A stretch of DNA of 64,000 nt from Microbacterium sp. GCS4. GTDB taxonomy: Bacteria; Actinomycetota; Actinomycetes; Actinomycetales; Microbacteriaceae. Under the pieces are notes generated by a model. That model had not been told where the DNA came from. It was given only the letters and a program-made list of their open reading frames with translations, and did no database searches. A program made the position numbers and the translations under genes. How positions within the stretch are numbered: position 1 is the first letter of the stretch; each line of letters starts with the position of its first letter. The DNA is taken from assembly GCF_001262495.1 (NCBI RefSeq), contig NZ_LGYE01000004.1:186001-250000 (forward strand), read 5' to 3'. Of the stretch, positions 12,527-19,320 are shown one piece after another.

Positions 12527-13597
12527 GTGGGTCTAGATCTCCTGCTCGCCAGCACCACCCCGTCGCCGGAGCCGGCGTCCGGCGGGTTCGACCTGCTCGG
12601 GACCATCCTGTGGCCGCTCAAGTGGCTCGTCGAGATGGTGCTCGTCGCGTGGCACTGGCTGCTGACCGCCGTCGGTCTGCCCGCGGCATCCGGCCTCACC
12701 TGGGTGCTCTCGATCGTCGGCCTCGTGGTCGTGGTGCGCGCTGCGCTGATCCCGCTCTTCGTGAAGCAGATCAAAAGCCAGCGGAAGATGATGGAAATTG
12801 CTCCTGAACTGCGAAAAGTTCAGGAGAAGTACAAGGGCAAGAAGGATCAGCTCAGCCGTGAGGCGATGAGTCGCGAGACCATGGCCCTGTACAAGAAGCA
12901 CGGCACGACGCCGATGTCGAGCTGCCTCCCGCTCCTCGTGCAGATGCCGATCTTCTTCGCGCTGTTCAGCGTGCTCAACGATGTCAGCAAGCACGCCAAG
13001 CTCGAGATCGGCGGCGTCGGGCTCCTCACTCCGGAGCTCACCAAGGAGTTCTACGACGCGCAGCTGTTCGGTGTCGCGTCCCTGCACGAGAACCTCGGCA
13101 ACGCGTTCGACGCGGGGAACACCGTTGCGATCGTGATCCTCGTGGTCCTGGTCGTCCTCATGATCGCCTCGCAGTTCTTCACGCAGCTGCAGATCATCTC
13201 CAAGAACCTGTCGCCCGAGGCCAAGACCGGCCAGGCGTACCAGATGCAGAAGATCATGCTCTACGTGCTGCCGCTGGGCTTCATCTTCTCCGGTGTGTTC
13301 TTCCCGCTCGGCGTCGTCATCTACTGGTTCATCTCGAACCTGTGGACGATGGGTCAGCAGTTCCTCGTCATCCGTGAGATGCCGACCCCCGGTTCCGAGG
13401 CGGCGAAGGCTCGTGAAGAGCGACTCGCACGCAAGGGCAAGGCAATCGACTCCTCCGGCAAGGTCGTCTCGATGGCGGTCTATGAGGCGGAGCAGCAGCG
13501 GATGCTGGACGAGGTCGAGAAGGCCAAGGCCGCAGCACCGAAGCGTCAGCAGCCCGTAGGCAAGAAGCGTGCCAAGAAGAAGGGGAGCGGCGCATGA
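12527..13597 (+). CDS. yidC: Membrane protein insertase YidC
   Basis: This 356-residue Oxa1/Alb3/YidC-family insertase folds and inserts proteins into the cytoplasmic membrane. Hydrophobic segments lie at about residues 25-45, 55-80, 130-150, 200-220 and 250-290. The conserved basic stretch (VKQIKSQRKMMEI) follows the second, and MSSCLPLLVQMPIFFALF sits in the core. The C-terminal tail is lysine-rich, as in species that use it for ribosome contact. It starts with GTG at 12527 and overlaps khpB by ATGA. Confidence 0.96.
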   Translation: MGLDLLLASTTPSPEPASGGFDLLGTILWPLKWLVEMVLVAWHWLLTAVGLPAASGLTWVLSIVGLVVVVRAALIPLFVKQIKSQRKMMEIAPELRKVQEKYKGKKDQLSREAMSRETMALYKKHGTTPMSSCLPLLVQMPIFFALFSVLNDVSKHAKLEIGGVGLLTPELTKEFYDAQLFGVASLHENLGNAFDAGNTVAIVILVVLVVLMIASQFFTQLQIISKNLSPEAKTGQAYQMQKIMLYVLPLGFIFSGVFFPLGVVIYWFISNLWTMGQQFLVIREMPTPGSEAAKAREERLARKGKAIDSSGKVVSMAVYEAEQQRMLDEVEKAKAAAPKRQQPVGKKRAKKKGSGA

Positions 13598-14085
13598 CCG
13601 ACAACCTGACCGAGACCGTCGAGCCGTCGGTGGCCGACCTCGAGAACGAGGGCGACGTCGCCGCGGACTACCTGGAAGAGCTGCTCGACATCGCCGACAT
13701 CGACGGCGATCTGAACCTGGATGTCCGGCAGGGACGGGCGTATGTGTCGGTGGAGGCCGAGGGCGACGGTCTGTCCCTGCTCTCAGCGCCCGATACGGTC
13801 CAGGCACTGCAGGAGCTCACCCGTCTTGCCGTGCAGAACAAGACCGGCTCGTTCTCTCGCCTCATCCTCGACATCGGTGGCTCGCGCGATGCCCGGCGCC
13901 GCCAGCTCGAGACGCTGGTGAGCGCGGCGGCGACGAAGCTCGACGACGGTGCATCGCAGGCCTCGCTCCCCGCGATGTCCAGCTACGAGCGGAAGCTCGT
14001 CCACGACATCGCCGCCGAGCACGGTCTCGTCTCCGAGTCCTACGGTGAGGGCGCCGACCGCCACACCGTGCTGCGCCGTCACTGA
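13594..14085 (+). CDS. khpB: Jag/KhpB R3H-KH RNA-binding protein
   Basis: The 163-residue protein has an acidic N-terminus, a KH-type domain at about residues 60-125 (DTVQALQELTRLAVQNK and a following DIGGSRDARRRQLE) and a C-terminal R3H domain (SSYERKLVHDIAAEHG at about 129-144, then RHTVLRRH). KhpB/Jag proteins bind RNA and affect cell division in Gram-positives. It is coupled to yidC by ATGA. A parS site starts directly at the end of the gene. Confidence 0.93.
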   Translation: MTDNLTETVEPSVADLENEGDVAADYLEELLDIADIDGDLNLDVRQGRAYVSVEAEGDGLSLLSAPDTVQALQELTRLAVQNKTGSFSRLILDIGGSRDARRRQLETLVSAAATKLDDGASQASLPAMSSYERKLVHDIAAEHGLVSESYGEGADRHTVLRRH

Positions 14086-14101
14086 CGTTTCACGTGAAAC
14101 A
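14086..14101. other. parS site 1
   Basis: CGTTTCACGTGAAACA, the perfect 14-base parS core, in the khpB-rsmG gap immediately after the khpB stop. Confidence 0.95.
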
Positions 14102-14119
14102 TCGCGCTGAGAAGTCTGC

Positions 14120-14752
14120 ATGACGATCGTCGAGACCGAGCCCGCCACCGCGGTGCAGCTGTTCGGCGACCGCATCGAACTCGCGCGCGCCTTCACGGCC
14201 GCACTAGCAGACCAGGGTGAGGAGCGCGGGCTGATCGGCCCCCTGGAGCTTCCGCGCCTCTGGACCAGACATATTCTCAACAGCGTGCTCGCCGCACCGC
14301 TGTTCCATGGAACGGTCGCTGACATCGGGTCCGGGGCAGGGCTGCCGGGGATCGTGCTGGGAATCGCCCGCCCAGACGTGCATTTCACGCTCATCGAGCC
14401 CATGGAGCGACGCGTCACCTGGCTCACGGAACAGGTCGAGGCTCTCGGACTCGACAACGTCGACGTCCTGCGCGCCCGCGCGGAGGAGGTGCACCGGCCG
14501 CAAGGCTTCGATGTGGTCACCGCTCGAGCCGTGAGTGCGCTCCGGACATTGCTGCCCTGGACCGCGCCGCTCGCGCGCGACGGAGGAGAGCTGGTACTCC
14601 TGAAGGGCATCAACGCCGCCAAGGAAATCGACGCGGCGCAGAAGCAGATCAAGAAGTTCCGGCTGTCCGATGTCCGCGTCGAGGTGCTCGGTGAGGGAGT
14701 TCTTCCCGACGCCGAGGTCACACGAGTGGTTCGGGCTTTCGTTCGGTCCTGA
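14120..14752 (+). CDS. rsmG: 16S rRNA (guanine527-N7)-methyltransferase
   Basis: The 210-residue RsmG (GidB) methylates G527 of 16S rRNA. The SAM-binding loop VADIGSGAGLPGIVLG lies at about residues 66-81, followed by the acidic end of strand two (LIEPMERR) and VVTARAVSALRTLLPW near 130-145. It is the last gene of the yidC block and the first neighbour of the parS zone. The ATG lies 34 bases after khpB; a parS site occupies most of that gap. Confidence 0.95.
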   Translation: MTIVETEPATAVQLFGDRIELARAFTAALADQGEERGLIGPLELPRLWTRHILNSVLAAPLFHGTVADIGSGAGLPGIVLGIARPDVHFTLIEPMERRVTWLTEQVEALGLDNVDVLRARAEEVHRPQGFDVVTARAVSALRTLLPWTAPLARDGGELVLLKGINAAKEIDAAQKQIKKFRLSDVRVEVLGEGVLPDAEVTRVVRAFVRS

Positions 14753-15080
14753 GCTTGTCGGCAGTGTCGGGCTGAGTTCTGCCGGTGCTGGTGCGGTTTC
14801 CTGTGTGCGGTGCTCGCGCTGGTTTCTGTGTGTGTCGGGTTGCGGGGTGCTCCTCGGGAAAGAGCAGAGCGGGGACCCTCCCGCTTCGCGGGCCCCTCCC
14901 GATGCTCCTTCCCGAGGACACCCCTCCACCCGACCGTTCCTGTGATCCCGAAGATCCCGGTGCGGAACGATGCATCGATCGATTGCTGCGGATGACGAGG
15001 GGTAGCGTGATCGCTTCGCTCGACGACTGCGGGTGACCGTGGGGTAGGGCATCGACGTGCGGTTGGACGCTGGGGGTGGA
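14753..15080. other. Non-coding interval after rsmG
   Basis: This 328-base gap contains no gene I can support. Its first 90 bases are rich in T and G; a long hairpin follows (14844-14924), then ordinary sequence up to the parS site at 15081. GGGTAGCGTGA occurs at 15000-15010, and nearly the same string precedes the kinase start (15133-15143). Confidence 0.6.
14844..14924. repeat. 81-base imperfect palindrome with nested hairpin
   Basis: The left arm GGGGTGCTCCTCGGGAA (14844-14860) pairs with TTCCCGAGGACACCCC (14909-14924) with a single bulged base. Inside, CCCGC-TTC-GCGGG (14880-14892) makes a second stable hairpin. It may terminate the rsmG transcript or extrude as a cruciform next to the parS zone. 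Confidence 0.75.
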
Positions 15081-15096
15081 TGTTTCACGTGAAACG
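15081..15096. other. parS site 2
   Basis: TGTTTCACGTGAAACG; perfect 14-base core. It lies 36 bases from parS site 3. Confidence 0.95.
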
Positions 15097-15116
15097 TTGC
15101 GGGGAGATGCTGCGCA

Positions 15117-15132
15117 TGTTTCACGTGAAACA
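15117..15132. other. parS site 3
   Basis: TGTTTCACGTGAAACA; perfect palindrome, ending 16 bases before the start of the P-loop kinase gene, so ParB binding could affect that promoter. Confidence 0.95.
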
Positions 15133-15148
15133 TGGGTAGCGTGAGGGG

Positions 15149-15607
15149 ATGGGACGGGTACTCATCACCGGGATGTCCGGGGTCGGCAAGTCGACGGTGG
15201 TCGAGGGGATCGCTCAGCGGGGGATCGTCGCGGTGGACACGGACTACGGCGACTGGAAGAGCGCGGACGGGACCTGGGACCTGGAAGCGGTTGGCAGACT
15301 GCTGCGTGAGAACGACGACATCGTGGTGGCGGGAACCGTCGAGAATCAGGGGATGCTGTACGACATGTTCGATCACGTCGTGCTGCTCACCGCGCCCCCG
15401 TCGGTGTTGATCGAGCGCGTCACGTCTCGCCGGACGAACCCGTATGGATCATCGGCGGCCGAGCGAGAGGAGATTCTGGAGTACACCCACACCGTGGAAC
15501 CCCTGCTTCGAGCGACGGCAACGGAGGTGATCGAGACTACTCAGCCTCTCGAGACCACCGTGGACGAGATCGTCGATCTCCTCGCGGTTCCCCGCCGTTT
15601 CACGTGA
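15149..15607 (+). CDS. P-loop nucleotide kinase-like protein
   Basis: The 152-residue protein has a Walker A motif GMSGVGKST at about residues 8-16, DTDYGDW at 31-37 in the place where shikimate- and adenylate-type kinases bind substrate, and a lid-like arginine-rich stretch (LIERVTSRRTNPYG) near residues 89-102. It resembles small kinases of the shikimate kinase/adenylate kinase fold; the substrate cannot be inferred. It is the only gene between rsmG and parA and is bounded by parS sites on both sides. Its stop codon lies inside parS site 4, so the last residues RRFT are encoded by the centromere site. Confidence 0.75.
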   Translation: MGRVLITGMSGVGKSTVVEGIAQRGIVAVDTDYGDWKSADGTWDLEAVGRLLRENDDIVVAGTVENQGMLYDMFDHVVLLTAPPSVLIERVTSRRTNPYGSSAAEREEILEYTHTVEPLLRATATEVIETTQPLETTVDEIVDLLAVPRRFT

Positions 15608-15611
15608 AACA
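15596..15611. other. parS site 4, overlapping the kinase stop codon
   Basis: CGTTTCACGTGAAACA; perfect core. The TGA at 15605-15607 is part of the site. It is the first member of the periodic array. Confidence 0.95.
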
Positions 15612-15776
15612 TCTCGCACCAAGGGGTTCTGGGTCGTGCCGGGCTGGAGTGTGGTCCGTGTCGGCGAGCATCTAACTCCGGTGAAAGTATCTCGTCACCG
15701 TGAACGCCACCTGCCGGGTACTAGACCGCTGGAATCAAACTGGGTCCAGGCACACAGTTCTCTCCGTGGCTCACTG

Positions 15777-15792
15777 TGTTTCACGTGAAACA
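15777..15792. other. parS site 5
   Basis: TGTTTCACGTGAAACA; perfect 16-base palindrome, opening repeat unit 2. Confidence 0.95.
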
Positions 15793-15958
15793 CCTCACAC
15801 CAATAGATTCGGCGCGATCCAGATCCGGAACGCAGTCCTCATCGGCGGGTACGCAGTTTCGGCGGAGAAGCTCGACACTGCGACGCCAGCCAGCCGGCTA
15901 AGCCACCACCCGAATCGAACTGGGTTCAGGCGAACAGATGTTGGCATGGGGGTCGGTG

Positions 15959-15974
15959 TGTTTCACGTGAAACA
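15959..15974. other. parS site 6
   Basis: TGTTTCACGTGAAACA; perfect 16-base palindrome, opening repeat unit 3. Confidence 0.95.
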
Positions 15975-16140
15975 TCGCACATCGCTAGTTCGGCGCGATG
16001 CCGATCCGGAGGGCCAGTCCACACTGGCGGGCATGCAACTGCGGCGGAGGCCCCTCGTCTTTCCGAGCGCCCCGCTGCTGGCGACGCCACCACCCAGATC
16101 GAGCTGGGTCGAGAAAGGCAGATGTGCCGCGGGTTCACTG

Positions 16141-16156
16141 TGTTTCACGTGAAACA
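16141..16156. other. parS site 7
   Basis: TGTTTCACGTGAAACA; perfect 16-base palindrome, opening repeat unit 4. Confidence 0.95.
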
Positions 16157-16323
16157 TCTCCGGTCAATAGGCTCGGCGGGATGCCGATACGGAGTTCACG
16201 TGCACATCGGCGGGCATGAACTTCCAGCCGAAGCTCTTCGTCTCCGCGAATGCCCCACGGCAGGCGACGAGACCACCCAGATCGAGCTGGGTCGAGGCGG
16301 ACGGATGTGCCGCGGGTTCAGAG

Positions 16324-16339
16324 TGTTTCACCTGGAACA
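16324..16339. other. Degenerate parS site
   Basis: TGTTTCACCTGGAACA differs from parS at two positions (CACGTGAAAC has become CACCTGGAAC) yet sits exactly where the array period predicts. It may bind ParB weakly or be decaying. Confidence 0.8.
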
Positions 16340-16506
16340 CATCGCGCCAGTAGGTTCGGCGCGATGCCGATCGGGCGTGTCAGAGCACATTGGCGGGCGT
16401 GCAGTTCCGGCGGAGGCACCTCGTCGCCGCGGACGCCACCCTGCCGGCTACGTCAGCATCTGTATCGAACTGGGTCCAGGAGGATATATACAGCCGCGGT
16501 GCGGTG

Positions 16507-16522
16507 CGTTTCACGTGAAACA
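16507..16522. other. parS site 8
   Basis: CGTTTCACGTGAAACA; perfect core, opening repeat unit 6. Confidence 0.95.
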
Positions 16523-16684
16523 CATCGCGCCAATGAGTTCGGAGCCATGCCGATCCGGAGTGCCAGTCCCCGTCGGCAGGCATGCAGTTCCGGCGAGATT
16601 CACCGTCACTGCAAACGCCGCCCGGCCGCTCCACCACTCGAAGCGAGCGGAGCATAGGGCAACAGGTGTCACCATGGGTTCGCG

Positions 16685-16700
16685 CGTTTCACGTAAAACA
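16685..16700. other. Near-perfect parS site
   Basis: CGTTTCACGTAAAACA, one mismatch from the core, at the last position of the array. Confidence 0.85.
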
Positions 16701-17366
16701 TCGTCAACGCAGAGAAACGCGCGACTGCGAGGCCCTGATGCGCGTCACACTCGAGGGTGCCCGTGAGCGCGGTGGTGTCGTGAGGGGCTTCCCCTTGAAT
16801 CGACGCTGCCGAGACATTAGGGGGCGTCGTCAGCGCGAGAGCAGGCGCACCGGAAGCCTGATGGGTCAGGGTCAACCCTGAGATTCTCCGGGAGGGATGA
16901 ATATGGGTCGGGGCACTCGTGTGACGAGTTCAGCAGGGACCGCCATCGAAGAGCGAGCCGCGAGAACGGCTCGCTTGCGTGACCGCGATGGTCGCCCGAC
17001 GCTGCGACGAGACTGCGCCGAGGTTGTAACGCGACTGCGACGAGACCACGGGTAGGCAACCTCCCTCTTCGCATGTCGCCATCGGTGGCCGGTCCCGGAG
17101 CAGGACTCCTCACCACGGCACGCGGGTGAAGCGGGTGTCGAGATGCGGTCCGACAGAGGTGCCCACCGGGGGAGGAGCTTGTCGCCGCTGTCCCGCCCGG
17201 AGCCCAGCCGGTGGAACGCGAGTGCTTCGCCGGTCACACGGGTGGAATCGATGACGCACGCCGCCACCTCCCACCCACCGACCGGGTCGCCGTCGCCGAC
17301 GATGCACCGAGACTCTGACACGTCGGGGATAGCGATTAGAGTGGAAGACGGTCCCGAAAGGAGTGG
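16701..17366. other. Gene-poor interval between the parS array and parA
   Basis: This 666-base stretch contains no gene I can identify. A 50-codon frame at 16903-17055 is listed separately. A 167-codon minus-strand frame across 16872-17375 shows no recognisable domain or ribosome binding site and ends over a parS site. The parA promoter probably lies in the last 150 bases; AAAGGAG at 17357-17363 is the parA ribosome binding site. Confidence 0.5.
16903..17055 (+). CDS. Possible 50-residue basic small protein
   Basis: An ATG at 16903 follows GGGAGGG at 16890-16896 and opens a 50-codon frame rich in arginine (about a quarter of residues), threonine and alanine: MGRGTRVTSS at the start and RLRRDHG at the end. 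It matches no family I know. The good ribosome binding site is the only support; the frame could be chance in GC-rich DNA or the remnant of a longer gene. Confidence 0.25.
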   Translation: MGRGTRVTSSAGTAIEERAARTARLRDRDGRPTLRRDCAEVVTRLRRDHG

Positions 17367-18293
17367 ATGTTTCACGTGAAACAGTCCGAACAGGCATCAC
17401 CGAAGGACGCTTTCGGGATGGATACGCCGCTCGCGCGGGAACTCGCCGACCTCTCCGCTCGCCGCCGCGCACTCGAAGGCGTACGCATGGAGTTCACGGG
17501 GGAGACCAGGATCCTGACGGTGTCGAACCAGAAGGGCGGTGTCGGCAAGACGACGAGCGCCGTCAACGTCGCCTCAGCTCTCGCAGGACTCGGGGCCAAG
17601 GTCCTCGTGATCGATCTCGACCCTCAGGGCAACGCTTCGACAGCTCTGGGAGTGCCGCACAACGCCGATACTCCGAGCGTGTACGACGTCCTCATCGAGG
17701 AGTTCCCCCTCGCAGAGATCGTGCAGCCGAGCCCCGAGAACGAGAACCTCTTCTGCGCACCGAGCACGATCCACCTCGCCGGGGCTGAGATCGAACTCGT
17801 CGCACAGGTGGCGCGTGAACACCGCCTCCGTCGCGCACTCCTCGACTACCTCGAGGACCACCCGATGGACTTCGTCATCATCGACTGCCCGCCGTCGCTG
17901 GGCCTGCTGACGATCAACGCCTTCACCGCAGCATCCGAGGTGTTCATCCCGATCCAGTGCGAGTACTACGCCCTCGAGGGTCTGAGTCAGCTGCTCGGCA
18001 GCATCCAGATGATCCAGAAGCACCTCAACCCAGGTCTGCACCTGTCGACGATCCTGTTGACGATGTACGACGGACGCACACGGCTCGCCCAGCAGGTGGC
18101 CGACGAGGTGCGCAGTCACTTCCCGACGCAGGTGCTGGAGACCGTGATACCTCGGTCGGTCCGCGTGTCGGAGGCCCCGAGCTTCGGACAGACCGTGATC
18201 GCCTACGATGGGCAGTCTGCCGGTGCGATCGCGTATCGCGAAGCCGCTGTCGAGATCGCGTCGCGTGCTGCGTCGCAGAGCAAGGAGAAATGA
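17367..18293 (+). CDS. parA: Chromosome partitioning ATPase ParA
   Basis: The 308-residue ParA drives segregation of ParB-parS complexes over the nucleoid. The deviant Walker A KGGVGKTT lies at residues 56-63, LVIDLDPQGN at about 84-93 and FVIIDCPPSLG near 168-178. The start at 17367 follows AAAGGAG (17357-17363) and the second codon onwards is a perfect parS, so the protein begins MFHVKQ. A later ATG (17418) would give a protein lacking this leader. It overlaps parB by ATGA or by one base, depending on the parB start. Confidence 0.95.
   Translation: MFHVKQSEQASPKDAFGMDTPLARELADLSARRRALEGVRMEFTGETRILTVSNQKGGVGKTTSAVNVASALAGLGAKVLVIDLDPQGNASTALGVPHNADTPSVYDVLIEEFPLAEIVQPSPENENLFCAPSTIHLAGAEIELVAQVAREHRLRRALLDYLEDHPMDFVIIDCPPSLGLLTINAFTAASEVFIPIQCEYYALEGLSQLLGSIQMIQKHLNPGLHLSTILLTMYDGRTRLAQQVADEVRSHFPTQVLETVIPRSVRVSEAPSFGQTVIAYDGQSAGAIAYREAAVEIASRAASQSKEK
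17368..17383. other. parS site 9, inside the parA start
   Basis: TGTTTCACGTGAAACA overlaps the parA ATG (17367-17369) and encodes residues 2-6 (FHVKQ). ParB spreading from here would cover the parA translation start. Confidence 0.95.
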
Positions 18294-19258
18294 TGGCCAA
18301 GCGCACCGGATTGGGCCGCGGCATCGGCGCACTCATCCCCACCGCCGATCAGGCAGAGCGTCCTGTCGACGTGTTCTTCCCCGGCACGAGCATCCGTCCT
18401 ACGGAGCAGCCCGCACCAGAGGTCGTCGACGCACCGGACCTCGAGACGGTCCCCGGCATCCATCTGATCCAGGTCGATCCGCAGAAGATCGTGCCGAATC
18501 CGCGTCAGCCTCGCACGCACTTCAACCCGGAGGATCTCGCTGAACTCGTGCACAGCGTCCGCGAGTTCGGCGTGCTGCAGCCGGTCGTCGTCCGCAAGAA
18601 CGGCGAGGGCGACTACGAGCTCATCATGGGGGAGCGGCGCACCCGTGCGGCCCGCGAGGCCGGCCTCGACGCGATCCCGGCGATCGTCCGCGACACCGCG
18701 GACGAAGACCTGCTGCGTGACGCCCTGCTCGAGAACCTCCACCGCTCGGAGCTGAACCCGCTCGAGGAGGCATCCGCCTATCAGCAGCTGCTCGAGGACT
18801 TCGGGATCACTCAGGAAGAGCTCGCGACCAGAATCGGCCGATCGCGTCCGCAGATCAGCAACACGATCCGCCTCCTGAAGCTGCCGGTACCCGTGCAGCA
18901 GAGGGTGGCGGCCGGAGTGCTGACCGCGGGTCACGCCCGAGCGATCCTCAGTCTCGATTCCCCCGAGGCCATGCAGCGTCTCGCTGACAAGGTCGTGAAC
19001 GAGGACCTCTCGGTCCGCGCCACGGAGGAGGCCGCGAAGAGCACTCCCTCGGCTCCCGGACGCAGCGCCAAGCCGACCCCCGGTGCTCGTCGCGCCTACC
19101 TCGACGAGGTCGCCGGCAATCTCGGGGATCGCCTCAACACCCGCGTGAAGATCTCGCTGGGCGCTCGCAAAGGCCAGGTCACCATCGATTTCGCGTCCAT
19201 CCAGGATCTCAATCGCATTCTCGAGGAACTGGGGGAGTCGAGCTACGGCTCGGCGTGA
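18293..19258 (+). CDS. parB: Chromosome partitioning protein ParB
   Basis: This 321-residue protein binds parS and slides as a CTP-gated clamp. The CTP-binding motif GERRTRA is at residues 113-119, with the NPRQPR segment at 69-74, and the helix-turn-helix TQEELATRIGRSRPQISN is at 173-190. The C-terminal dimerisation part ends LEELGESSYGSA. Two adjacent ATGs exist (18290, 18293); AAGGAG at 18282-18287 is better placed for the second. It is coupled to parA. The parS sites listed are its expected binding sites. Confidence 0.96.
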   Translation: MAKRTGLGRGIGALIPTADQAERPVDVFFPGTSIRPTEQPAPEVVDAPDLETVPGIHLIQVDPQKIVPNPRQPRTHFNPEDLAELVHSVREFGVLQPVVVRKNGEGDYELIMGERRTRAAREAGLDAIPAIVRDTADEDLLRDALLENLHRSELNPLEEASAYQQLLEDFGITQEELATRIGRSRPQISNTIRLLKLPVPVQQRVAAGVLTAGHARAILSLDSPEAMQRLADKVVNEDLSVRATEEAAKSTPSAPGRSAKPTPGARRAYLDEVAGNLGDRLNTRVKISLGARKGQVTIDFASIQDLNRILEELGESSYGSA

Positions 19259-19320
19259 ATGACCGCCCGCTGAGGGCACTCGTCCCCTAGACTCGCTCCA
19301 TCGTGACGAGGGGGTCGACA

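Larger units (their letters stand above)
15596..16700. repeat. Tandem array of about 182-base units, each opening with a parS site
   Basis: Six consecutive units begin at 15596, 15777, 15959, 16141, 16324 and 16507, with a final partial unit at 16685; spacings are 181, 182, 182, 183, 183 and 178 bases. Each starts with a parS or degenerate parS. In units 1-5 a second conserved box related to ATCGAACTGGGTCCAGG recurs at about 137-139 bases from the parS start; in unit 6 it is hard to recognise. Units 2-6 also share TTCGGCGCGATGCCGATC near position 30 and GGCGGGCATGCAGTTCC near position 75. In units 3 and 4 the second box contains a perfect inverted repeat ACCCAG/CTGGGT. Units are diverged, not exact copies, and unit lengths are not all multiples of three, so this is not coding. 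No gene is supported across it. Confidence 0.88.

Noticed and set aside
15700..16766. Several 90-210 codon frames across the parS array, some beginning MFHVKH
   Set aside because: The MFHVKH string is simply parS read in frame. The frames do not keep phase from unit to unit and the composition is not protein-like.
16872..17375. 167-codon minus-strand frame upstream of parA
   Set aside because: No domain, no ribosome binding site, and it reads through a parS site and the parA start region. Long random frames are common at this GC content.
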